Assembly: GCA_018350325.1 (NCBI GenBank)
Contig: JAEVLN010000006.1
Coordinates: forward strand, 3,524,056-3,588,055
DNA from: Globodera rostochiensis
Lineage: Eukaryota > Nematoda > Chromadorea > Rhabditida > Heteroderidae
Length of the DNA stretch: 64,000 bases
Direction: 5' to 3'
The position numbers and the translations under genes are program-made. The notes below the pieces were generated by a model. It was not told the origin of the DNA and ran no database searches. It worked only from the letters and a program-made list of their open reading frames with translations. Position 1 is the stretch's first letter. Each line of letters opens with the position of its first letter. Shown here one piece after another: positions 50,376 to 59,253 of the stretch.

Positions 50376-51487
50376 TACCCCACTTTCACTTCTCTGGTTG
50401 GGTCTCCATGGGTGTCTTGATTGAGACTGGTTGGAAACCGAGAGTTCATGACTTTTACCGGGAAATTCCTTCCCTGGTTTGGTGAAGGAGATAAGAAAGC
50501 CTTAGCTTTTTCTTCTCCCCGGAAGATTTGTGCACATCTCTGCACTTCTTCCTTTACTTCCACAATGGAAGTAATTGCTTGGCGTAGATCGGAACAACTG
50601 AACGTTCCTCCTGAAGCCATCTCCTTCTCAATCACCTGGGTGAGAAGGTTGAATGGAAGCTTGGACTTGATGGTAGAGGCCATGAACTTGTTTTGTTCAT
50701 TCTCTCCAAAGTCCAAAAGCTGGTGACAGAGCCTTTCAACGGCCTCTGAAAACGTTCTTAAAGACTGAGTTGAATCAGTTGGCTTGGGTAGATGGAGAAG
50801 CTCAGCCTGGAGCGACTCTATCATCGTTTTTTCATCCCCAAACCTTTTCTTCAGAATATCTACTACCCGAGGGTAATTTTCATCTGACGGTGGGTATAGA
50901 TCTATCGCCCGACGGGCGATGGATCTTTCTGGGAGACATCCCAACAGATAAATGTGTTTTTTGAAATCTTCAATCTGAAGACTTTCAACGGAACTCTCGA
51001 AGAGCTTCCAAAAGAGAGGCCACTCTCTGGATTCTCCCGAAAACTTCGGAAGAGTGATTGGGGGAAGTGTCACATCATGGCGAGGATATGACACTTGCTG
51101 GTTAACATTTGACTGCGTTGGGGGTTGCGGAATTGGTCCGCCATCCCCAATTTCGGAGAGGCCTAAGGCCCCTTCGATGGTGTCCACCAGCCCTCTGGCT
51201 TGGTCAGTCCAGCTCATGAAGGGTTTCCCTTCCGGCTGGAATTCTCTGTAAGCCACCTGTTCATCGATCAGGACTTGGCCTTTGATGCGTAGGAAGACTG
51301 CTTCCCACTTATCATTGTATTTCTCTAGAAGAGAAATCGCTTTGCGGAGGTTTTGTCTTTCCGCTAATAGATCCGCCCGAACACTTTGTTCCTCCAGGTC
51401 CTTGCCCAAATTCTCTTGGGCTGTCTCAATGTACAGCTTGAGTCGCACGATGATTGGTGCGATGCTGATTCGGTAGAGCTCACTCAT
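50375..51487 (-). CDS. gag: BEL/Pao Gag-like protein (DUF1759 region)
   Basis: 370 residues from the first ATG at 51487; the frame is open upstream into the primer-binding site but has no earlier ATG. The N-terminal half is helical and charged (ETAQENLGKDLEEQ, ISLLEKYNDKWEAV). The DUF1759-like core starts near residue 146 with LPKFSGESREWPLFWKLFES and continues with HIYLLGCLPERSIARRAID, the usual capsid-like part of Pao elements. There is no zinc knuckle in this frame; the knuckles are at the start of the next. The stop codon and the next ATG share one base (TAATG at 50377-50373), so frame 2 may be reached by termination-reinitiation. Acts in particle assembly. Confidence 0.88.
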   Translation of the reverse strand: MSELYRISIAPIIVRLKLYIETAQENLGKDLEEQSVRADLLAERQNLRKAISLLEKYNDKWEAVFLRIKGQVLIDEQVAYREFQPEGKPFMSWTDQARGLVDTIEGALGLSEIGDGGPIPQPPTQSNVNQQVSYPRHDVTLPPITLPKFSGESREWPLFWKLFESSVESLQIEDFKKHIYLLGCLPERSIARRAIDLYPPSDENYPRVVDILKKRFGDEKTMIESLQAELLHLPKPTDSTQSLRTFSEAVERLCHQLLDFGENEQNKFMASTIKSKLPFNLLTQVIEKEMASGGTFSCSDLRQAITSIVEVKEEVQRCAQIFRGEEKAKAFLSPSPNQGRNFPVKVMNSRFPTSLNQDTHGDPTREVKVG

Positions 51488-51539
51488 TGCTCTCGCCGAT
51501 CTTTTGGTTTGGAGGGTCGTGCTTACGACTGGAAGCTGA

Positions 51540-51555
51540 CCCCTACGGGGCTCCA
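51540..51555 (-). other. Primer-binding site
   Basis: TGGAGCCCCGTAGGGG in element sense, 5 nt after the 5' LTR. It begins with TGG as expected for pairing with a tRNA CCA end. The implied tRNA 3' end is CGGGGCT-CCA. The tRNA-like sequence at 53423-53495 also ends CGGGGCT but differs at three of 16 positions. Confidence 0.65.
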
Positions 51556-51560
51556 AATTT

Positions 51561-52065
51561 TGTGGCGGAAATGCCCAAAATAATTAAAGACTGGGGGGTT
51601 TTTGAACACTTCGGGTTTTACACCAAAGGTTCGACCGAGACTTCCTCTCGGACCGAGATCACTTTCTCGGAATTGACCTGAAGAGAACGAAGGGGAAGGG
51701 GGGAAGGGTTTCGGGAGGAGTCGAACCCTTTGAATTTTGACCGAGAAATCTCGGGACCAAACAACCAACTCTTTGCTAAAAGCGATAGAGTTTATTCAAA
51801 AAGAGCAAAGAGAAAAAAAGGTGATCGAAATGGATGGATCCAAATCGGTTAAAGGGTCGAATGATTGGTGAGTGGTGTGATCGGTATGAATGGTTGGATT
51901 AATGGTTGAATGGTACAAAAGTGATCAAATCCCCTCTTTTTATAGGTTAAAAAAGGGGCGTGGCATGGGGGCACAAATTTTTAAGTGATCAAAGATCACG
52001 GAAAAAAAAGGAAAAGAAATCACTGAATCGATGGAAATCAATTTCCCTCTGTCGCTTTGGCGACA
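51561..52065 (-). repeat. 5' LTR of the BEL/Pao element
   Basis: 505 bp. In element sense it carries CCTATAAAAAGAGGGG (51931-51946), a good TATA box, and further down TTGAATAAAC (around 51790-51798), a polyadenylation signal. This is the expected U3-R-U5 order. Confidence 0.95.
51931..51946 (-). promoter_or_regulatory. LTR TATA box
   Basis: Minus-strand TATAAAAAG in the 5' LTR, about 140 bp upstream of the AATAAA signal at 51791-51796. Likely drives the genomic transcript. Confidence 0.7.
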
Positions 52066-52308
52066 AAGGATCTTTTTTTGTAAAATGTCTGACATTTTTT
52101 AATTTTGTCAACAAACTCCTATAAACTCCATCATTAGTGGTGTATTTTTTTATTTTTACAACCGCTTTGGACAAAAAAGTCGATTTCGGTTCGGTTAACC
52201 GACCCTACTTTTTACCCTCGAAGTTTTTAACAAGGGCACTTCGCGATTGAAGTTTCTTTCTACAAATTAATTTAGGTATCCGAATTTTTATTTTTTCACT
52301 TTCATTAA

Positions 52309-52693
52309 CAGGGATTCATTCCTTCCACTATTAGGCATGAAAAATTGCAAAATAGGCGCCTAAATAGGCACAAAAAAGTTCTAAAATAGCCTTGAAATTG
52401 GCACAAAAATCCTCAAATAGGCACAAAAATAGGCAAATAACATTTTTTACCAAAGGTTTTAACAAACAAAAAAAAGAAAAAAAAAGCGCTCATTTCTGCT
52501 TATTGCAGTTACAAATCAAAAATTTTCGATATTTTTCGGCTTAAAGCGCATCCGATTGTCTGCCAAAATGTTTTTGTATGCCGAAAACGAACGCTCCACT
52601 TCACTTGACATAATTGACGCATATTTCAACATTGCGATGACGTCCGGTGGCAAACGAGTTTGAACATGTTCGCCACGCAACACCGTTTTTTAA
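52309..52693 (-). mobile_element. Truncated hAT-type element (inverted copy of 26355-26913)
   Basis: Starts CAGGGATTCATTCC at 52309 after TTCATTAA (complement of the octamer at the other copy). It keeps the GCCTATTT-rich part and the transposase C-terminal codons in reverse, then ends abruptly at about 52693 with no second terminus. Confidence 0.8.
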
Positions 52694-53422
52694 ATAGCGC
52701 GGTTTTTCACTAACTTTCAACGAGTTATTTTAAATATTAAACTTTTAGTTAAGCTATAAATTTACAATACAATAATGTGGGATTAACTGGGGCTTTTATA
52801 CTAGGTTAATCAGACAAAAATAATATTACATCAACAGAAGTATCCATTTTTCACAAACAAACATGGAAGTAATGGATATTTACCTGACATATATTTATTT
52901 CTTAATTATGCAGATTACCTATATTTATTTTTATATACTTTTTCAATATTGAAAATTTAATAATCTTTTTAGTGATTTTGCGAAACGCTCAAAGTGGCGG
53001 ATTTTACGAAACGTCCAAGTGGCGGATTTTGCGAAACGACCTAGCACCCCCGCAGTCATAGTTTTTATTTTTTTTAAAAAACTATTAGGGCTTTTTGGAA
53101 AATTCCTTAAGAAAAAGGCAATAAAAGCGAAAAATACACCCCTAAAGAACGACTGACAACATTTTTTGAATAAGGTACCCCTAAAAATTAACTTTTTTTC
53201 GGTCAAAAAAGTGACAAAAGTAAAACATAAAAAAGCAAGTTGTGACTGACGAATTGCATCAGAATCGGAGGGGTCACCTAATAATCGCAACGACTTGCCT
53301 TTATTTTTGGCATTTTTTGCAAAATATTTCAAAATCCTGAAAAAAGACTAAGGCACAAAACCCCAAGCTGGCGACGGTTGGGCAACCATCCGGTGCTACC
53401 AGTAAAGAATAGGCAAAATGTT
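52694..53422. other. Repeat-derived intergenic sequence
   Basis: 52722-52800 repeats the upstream block of CLE copy B. 52970-53050 holds three GGCGGATTTT..CGAAACG words ending GACCTAGCACC, a dispersed motif. A 129-codon minus frame (52943-53332) spans this and has no domain signature. Confidence 0.5.
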
Positions 53423-53495
53423 AGCCCCGGGTGGGACTGGAACCCACGTCCTCCACCCAATCCGTGGGCAGCTCTTCCAACTGAGCTACCGGGGC
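53423..53495 (-). tRNA. tRNA-like sequence, probably pseudogene or tRNA-derived SINE head
   Basis: 73 nt. Acceptor 7/7 (GCCCCGG with CCGGGGC), D arm GCTC-AGTTGGAA-GAGC, T arm GTGGG-TTCCAGT-CCCAC, good A box (TAGCTCAGTTGG) and B box (GGTTCCAGTCC), and a TTTT run shortly downstream. The anticodon arm is abnormal: stem TGCCC/GGGTG closes a loop ACGGATT with C instead of U at position 33, and there is no base between D and anticodon stems. The nominal anticodon GGA (Ser) would need a long variable arm, which is absent. Confidence 0.55.
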
Positions 53496-53582
53496 GTCCC
53501 ATTAGCCTGCTTCTTTATGGATGATCTTTTGCCCCCGCCATAGGCGTTTTAACCGTCTCGTCCAACCAGCGGAATTCTCTCT

Positions 53583-53825
53583 CATCCTTACACTACAAAC
53601 AATCTCATTATAGCCAAATGTTTTACCATAATTTTTTAAAGAAACTCTAGCAATGGCCGGCCAATGAGCAAAAATGAATCGGAACAGGAAAAAGCCATGC
53701 GATATTATATAAAAAAAAAAAAATAGGAAAATATTTCCGGGTAAAACGTGAAAATTATTTGGGAAAATGAAATATAAAAAAATCGATTTAAAATTTTTTT
53801 ACAGAAAGCGATGGCACATAACGAC
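53583..53825 (+). promoter_or_regulatory. Upstream region of intact CLE gene
   Basis: The first part (to 53796) exists inverted at 36605-36810. The remainder, with the TATA box, is found only here, so copy A alone appears to keep the original promoter. No ATGCCA hexamer (the dorsal-gland promoter word described in Globodera) was seen in it on either strand. Confidence 0.5.
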
Positions 53826-53833
53826 TATAAATA
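53826..53833 (+). promoter_or_regulatory. TATA box of CLE copy A
   Basis: TATAAATA in the context GACTATAAATACAGC, 84 bp before the ATG. It would place transcription start near 53856-53860 and leave a short 5' UTR. Confidence 0.6.
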
Positions 53834-53909
53834 CAGCTCATTAGTGCAAGAAAAGCCATCACATTCCCATAAAATCCCAATAAAAACTTCCCCAATAAAG
53901 TGAAAAAAC

Positions 53910-55836
53910 ATGGCCAAGAATGCAATGTTTTACCTGGCGATTTTGAGCGTTATTCTCACTCTCGTATTTGCTACAAATGAAAAAAAGGGTCAGTTTTCCC
54001 GACAAAAACGTTTATGACCACCCACTAAAAAATAAATTTAAAAAATTTTTTTTGGCATTTTAATAGACCTAAAAATTGTATTGGACTTTTCTTATATTTT
54101 AACCTAAAATTGGCATAAAGATAATTTAGAAACGGAGAACCAATCAACCGGCATTTTTGGAAAGGTCGGACGATTTGTGACCGTGGCACTTGCGATGTCG
54201 TCTCGTCTGGGAGGGGCTGGCGCATCCCGAGGAGGTGGAACTGTACATGGAGGAAGCTTGAAATCCAATCAATTGCCAAACAACAATTGGATGGTATCCG
54301 AGCTAGTGGTTGACCAAACAAAAAACAATTGCAATTTTACAGGCGCTTCCTCCTCCAATGCCGATGAAAAGTGCCGAAGTCGATGGCATACTGGTTGAAC
54401 AGGCACCTCCTCCTCCAATGCCGATGAAAAGTGCCGGATTCAATGGCATACTGGTTGAACAGGCGCTTCCTCCTCCAATGCCGATGAAAAGTGCCGAATT
54501 CAAAGTCAGAAAACCTTCTCGAAGAAACCTAGCAAAAACTGCTGAATATCTTGAAAACCTCGCTCAACAAGTTCGCAAACTAACCGACCTAAAACTTCAG
54601 CGGGAGGTGCCAGGAGGGCCCGACCCAAAACATCACGAAGAAGCAACTCTGAAACAAGTGAATCAAGTTGTGCCTGGAGGGCCCGACCCAAAACATCACG
54701 AAGAAGCAACTCTGAAACAAGTGAATCAAGTTGTGCCTGGAGGGCCCGACCCAAAACATCACGAAGATGCAACTCTGAAACAAGTGAATCAAGTTGTGCC
54801 TGGAGGGCCCGACCCAAAACATCACGAAGAAGCAACTCTGAAACAAGTGAATCAAGTTGTGCCTGGAGGGCCCGACCCAAAACATCACGAAGAAGCAACT
54901 CTGAAACAAGTGAATCAAGTTGTGCCTGGAGGGCCCGACCCAAAACATCACGAAGATGCAACTCTGAAACAAGTGAATCAAGTTGTGCCTGGAGGGCCCG
55001 ACCCAAAACATCACGAAGAAGCAACTCTTAAACAAGTAAATCAAGTTGTGCCTGGAGGGCCCGACCCAAAACATCACGAAGAAGCAACTCTGAAACAAGT
55101 GAATCAAGTTGTGCCTGGAGGGCCCGACCCAAAACATCACGAAGAAGCAACTCTGAAACAAGTGAATCAAGTTGTGCCTGGAGGGCCCGACCCAAAACAT
55201 CACGAAGAAGCAACTCTGAAACAAGTGAATCAAGTTGTGCCTGGAGGGCCCGACCCAAAACATCACGAAGATGCAACTCTGAAACAAGTGAATCAAGTTG
55301 TGCCTGGAGGGCCCGACCCAAAACATCACGAAGAAGCAACTCTGAAACAAGAGAATCGAATTGTGCCTGGAGGGCCCGACCCAAAACATCACGAAGAAGC
55401 AACTCTGAAACAAGAGAATCGAATTGTGCCTGGAGGGCCCGACCCAAAACATCACGAAGAAGCAACTCTGAAACAAGAGAATCGAATTGTGCCTGGAGGG
55501 CCCGACCCAAAACATCACGAAGATGCAACTCTTAAACAAGAGAATCGAGTTGTGCCTGGAGGGCCCGACCCAAAACATCACGAAGATGCAACTCTTAAAC
55601 AAGAGAATCGAGTTGTGCCTGGAGGGCCCGACCCAAAACATCACGATGATACAACTCTTAAACAAGAGAATCGAGTTGTGCCTGGAGGGCCCGACCCAAA
55701 ACATCACGAAGATGCAACTCTGAAACAAGTGAATCAAGTTGTGCCTGGAGGGCCCGACCCAAAACATCACGAAGAAGCAACTCTGAAACAAGAGAATCGA
55801 ATTGTGCCTGGAGGGCCCGACCCAAAACATCACTGA
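53910..55836 (+). CDS. cle: Multi-unit CLE peptide effector precursor (20 CLE motifs)
   Basis: Exons 53910-53988, 54130-54293, 54343-55836, all in phase (578 residues). Signal peptide MAKNAMFYLAILSVILTLVFA. Variable domain with SSRLGGAGASRGGGTVHGG and, from exon 3, three 20-residue repeats of the type PPPMPMKSAE..GILVEQ. A Lys/Arg-rich helix follows (RKPSRRNLAKTAEYLENLAQ), then 20 units of 21 residues: the CLE-like core VPGGPDPKHH with acidic spacer EEATLKQ. It ends exactly on the last PDPKHH. Plant CLE peptides are 12-residue ligands (R-x-V-P-x-G-P-x-P-x-H-H) of CLV1/CLV2-type receptors. Cyst nematodes secrete mimics from the dorsal gland to redirect root cell fate, and processing to free peptides in the plant is known for the family. 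Known Globodera forms carry a few CLE motifs; 20 is exceptional. Introns are 141 and 49 bp. Confidence 0.9.
54604..55833 (+). repeat. CLE tandem array, 20 units of 63 bp (copy A)
   Basis: 19 full units plus 11 codons, highly homogeneous. Two unit classes: spacer ending VNQ (Gln before the core) and spacer ending ENR (Arg before the core). EE and ED variants recur in a partly periodic order, suggesting multi-unit duplications by unequal exchange. Confidence 0.97.
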
Positions 55837-56424
55837 AGCAATATCAAAAGAGTGAAAGGAAATCGGCGGATGTCTTTGTAATTTCAATTTTTCCTATCTT
55901 TCTCTTTCTGAAGACCAAATATCGATGATGTCACTCATTTGTTCGGAAAACATTCTTTCTGATACACGAACCCGACTTGTGTTTTGACCAATTTTGAACA
56001 CGAGAGTTCAAACATTTTTATTCAAAAAATAAAAATTTTTTAGTGACATTACCTATGTTAACTATTTTGATGTTTTTAAGATATTTTTTATCCGACAATT
56101 TTGATTGTTGGCTTCGGGGCAATAGTATTTATCCTTAAAGAACTTTGCCGAAACAAAAAAAAATGAAAAAAATTTTAAAAATTAGGTTTTCTTACTTTAT
56201 ATTAAATTTAACAAAATTTTTGAAAGCGTGAAAAATTAAAATTCTTCTTTTTAAATTTTGTAAATATTTATAAAAAGCTTCAGAATGTTACTGATCCAAG
56301 CTTGTTCAAAAATCACACGTGATCTCGGTCGTAAATTTTTTAGGTTCAATAAATTTGTGCGCAATTTTCTTAAATAGCATTAATGTTTTATTTTTTTCTT
56401 TTATTTATCATTTAAATAAAATTT
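55837..56424. other. 3' flank of CLE copy A
   Basis: 55837-56110 is shared with the 3' flank of copy B (39479-39745). After that the sequence is unique and AT-rich. AAATAAA words near 56025-56030 may serve polyadenylation. No gene seen. Confidence 0.6.
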
Positions 56425-57386
56425 TTACACTTTAATAAAAGGCGAATCATCTTCAAAAACTGATCGAAATGTTGCGCGTTCTGAATACTTTCGATGCCTT
56501 GGCACCAACGGCTGTGGCACAGTTGGTAAACTTGCTGACTGTTGCATGGGTTGAAGTTCGGTGCTTGTCGGTGGCCGTTGATAACGACGTACATTCGGAT
56601 AGTCCTGACAATACAGCATATAACATCGGAACAAAAGCACTGTTGAAATCTTAAAAATTATTATTGGAATACCTAATTATGTTAATAAAGATTAAACAAA
56701 TTATTTTTAATTTTATAAAATTTCAAGTTGTTGTAAATTTGAAATTTATAATAATGGGAATGGAATTTGCCTCTACGTAAAACTCGAATTTCTGAGGAAA
56801 ACGGAAACAAGTCGACGCTTATCACAAAACAAACAATTAATGTAATAAATTTATTACATATTTATAAATGATTAAAGCAATGATAAAAATTTTAATTTAA
56901 ATAAACTGACCAAAATAATGGAAATTAGTGCAATTATGATGAGCGCAACAATTAATTGATGCACTGCTTCTGTGTGTTGTTGGTTCCCAAGAATGGACTC
57001 CAATTCCAACTCCCATAATGAGTCCACAATTCGTTTCCCTTGGCCAGTCTGGTTGCTTAGCTGATATTCTGCCTTAGTAAAATGTTTGTTTCAATTTTTA
57101 AGAAATAAAAGAATATTAAAATTATTGCCTAAATTCTTTTCAATTTTAAAATTAAATTTTCTACTTTAACCTATAGTTAAAATCCGACTTGGAATTTCAT
57201 TCCAGTAGCTTAATTGAATTCAGATCAATTTTAATGCACTAATTTTTTAAAAAGAATTAAAAAAAATCTAACATTGGAGGATGTGATGGAAGTTGTTGTT
57301 GGCGTGGTCGAAGAAATATTTTGTCGGGAATCATGAGATATGGAGGGTGTTGCCGAAGCGTTGGAAATGAATTTATTGTTACGCAT
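56425..57386 (-). CDS. Predicted single-pass membrane protein, unknown family
   Basis: Three minus exons join in phase: 57273-57386, 56907-57072, 56425-56639 (164 residues). The N-terminal part is Ser/Thr/Asn-rich (SSTTPTTTSITSSN, likely O-glycosylated). A short helix (RIVDSLWELELESIL) precedes one strong membrane span (QLIVALIIIALISIILVMLL, residues about 73-93). A polar cytoplasmic tail with Pro-rich STELQPMQ and RKYSERATFRSVFEDD follows. There is no clear signal peptide at the chosen start, so an upstream exon may be missing. For the last junction a GTTTAT donor at 56906-56901 was chosen because it continues the membrane span; the nearby GTCAGT donor would give another tail ending at 56412. 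Confidence 0.45.
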
Positions 57387-59253
57387 TGATAATTATAAAA
57401 TATGAAATTTTCAAATTTTTATAATAAAATCAATCAATATTTTGAATTTAACACAGTCTGAATGGTTAATAAAAATAATATTAATATAAAAAAAACAAAA
57501 ATACGAATCAATATAGACTTTTTAAAAAAAAATAAAATATATAAGTATTTCAAAACAGAGGCGCAAATATATCAAAAATTAATTGGAATGTACACATGGC
57601 TGACCAGATCACTCTAGTCATTTATATTAATGCTCACCGCCAAAATCGATCAATTACTTATCGAATATCGACATCAAAAGGGTAAAAATATTCCATTTAT
57701 TTCAGCGGAGTTCTTGGAGATAAAGTAAAAAGTAATAGCACAAAATGAATCCAACAAATTGAAACAAAAAATTTTCTAAAAATTGTCAAAATTCATTCTA
57801 TCGTTTTTTCGGAAGTTAAACTGAATTTTAATCGTCTTTACTTAGCAATTTTATATTGAAGAAGGATTAGAAAATTCATAATAAATTCTAAAGGATTTTA
57901 CATCCATCGACGACATAATATAAATAAATTTTTATAAAATTTATTCATAAGTTCGGTATATTTGTACGGTGTACGGAAAATTGGCACTGGAAAGGTTATC
58001 AAAGATTTCGGAAAATTGGGCGCCATGGAAAATTGGTCGAGATCTGAAAAAACCTCAAAAAAAAATTTCATCGATGAGTTCGCTCGAGATCACTGAAAAA
58101 TCAAAAATCTCAAAAAATAGGATCGGAAAATTTTTTACGAGAATCTTGATCGTCCGAGCACTAATATAATTCACCCAAAAACAAATTAATTAACCAAAAT
58201 ACCCTTCTTAGGGTACATATTTTTCCGTTTTTATGATGTCTTAAAACTATTTCATAAAATATATGTGGCGGAATTTAAGAAACGACCTAGCACCTTCCGC
58301 AATCACAGAGTTATGGCGTATTAAATACAAACAAAATATTTTATTTCATCATTAACACAATGTTTTATGACGCTTTTTGTAATCATCCAATTAGGTAGGG
58401 TTGGACAAAACCGGATATTATCCGGGTCCCCCGGATACCGGATAGCTCAAAAACACCCGGGATATCGGTCCGGATACCGGGTAATTTGGCTGGGGTTGGT
58501 CCAAGACCCGGATAATTTTACTCCTAAAATTTCCAAAAACACCCGGATACCGGTCCCGGATAACCCGGGTTTGTCCAACCCTACAATTAGAGTTTGGCAA
58601 AATCTCACAAGGCTCACCCAAAAAGACGACATTAATGAAACAAAAATATTTTCGGAACACAAATTAAAAAAGCGTAAGCTAACCAGATACAACGTATTAA
58701 TAATTAGTAGACCCCCTTCCCTCATCCATTTGAAGCATAGCTGGACGTGATTTAAAAAAACCCGTGAGGCGTGATCCGTGCTTTCGGCCTCCCAAAAATG
58801 GCGGGATCCGTGATTCAAAAAGTTTCTAAAAATTGACCATACAAGAACAGCTTTTTAATCAAAAAAAACGAACAAAAAAAAAGAATTAAAAGAAAAAATA
58901 CAGCTCACAGATTTGCTGCCGGTAAGTAACATTAAAATCCTAGTTTCGACTTTTTTGTTTTGTTTTGTTAATCTTAATTACAACAACCTGATTTGACTCG
59001 ATTTATAAAAATAAAATAAAACAATAGATAGGTACATCAAATAATCAATGATAGTTGGATTACAAATGTTTTCAATTTTTTAATACAAATTCTACGGATT
59101 TCAAGATTAGTCTTGGTATCATTAGTTCCAAAAATTTTATCTTTTTAAGGAAATCGATGCCAAGACTCGAGTACTAAAATAAGGATCACAAATTTTTGGG
59201 AAAGTGCAGTCTCATTAGTAAAGCGTCTCTAAAAATGTTTGTTGATCTTATGA
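57387..59253. other. Intergenic, with foldback element and dispersed repeat
   Basis: Contains the 188-bp foldback at 58396-58583 and a GTGGCGGAATTTAAGAAACG motif at about 58264. No supportable gene; open frames of 60-127 codons (e.g. 58367-58750) simply read through the foldback. Confidence 0.55.
58396..58583. mobile_element. Foldback MITE, hAT-like termini
   Basis: Begins TAGGGTTGGACAAA and ends with the complement TTTGTCCAACCCTA. Near-perfect 8-bp flanks CAATTAGG / CAATTAGA. The interior is a series of CCGGATACCGG/CCCGGATAA words giving further self-complementarity. 188 bp with no coding content. Confidence 0.75.

Larger units (their letters stand above)
40138..52065 (-). mobile_element. 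BEL/Pao LTR retrotransposon, env-bearing, apparently intact
   Basis: 11.9-kb element on the minus strand. It has 505-bp direct LTRs (40138-40642 and 51561-52065) that look identical by eye, with TG...CA ends, and a 5-bp target duplication AAGGA (40133-40137 and 52066-52070). A primer-binding site lies next to the 5' LTR at 51540-51555. Frame 1 (gag, DUF1759-like) overlaps frame 2 by one base. Frame 2 encodes zinc knuckles, an A17-type protease, RT, RNase H, integrase, an envelope-like region, two PAZ-like regions and a C-terminal knuckle/coiled-coil module. BEL/Pao is assigned from DUF1759 gag, the domain order PR-RT-RH-IN and the DUF5641-like tail after integrase. No frame break was seen. 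Its GC content is clearly higher than the surroundings. Confidence 0.95.

Noticed and set aside
53423..53495. Functional serine tRNA (anticodon GGA)
   Set aside because: No long variable arm, C at position 33 and a shifted anticodon stem; called tRNA-like instead.
53583..53910. Dorsal-gland ATGCCA box in the CLE promoter
   Set aside because: Looked for on both strands and not found in the 330 bp before the ATG.
54589..55887. 432-codon open frame antisense to the CLE array (repeated MFWVGPSRHNL)
   Set aside because: A shadow of the repeat: a 63-bp period keeps all frames open once one unit is open. There is no start context, signal or family. The same holds at 38732-39577 and 27130-27528.
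58367..58750. 127-codon plus frame
   Set aside because: It runs through the foldback element's palindromes; its peptide repeats (SGYR/PGYR) come from CCGGATACC words.
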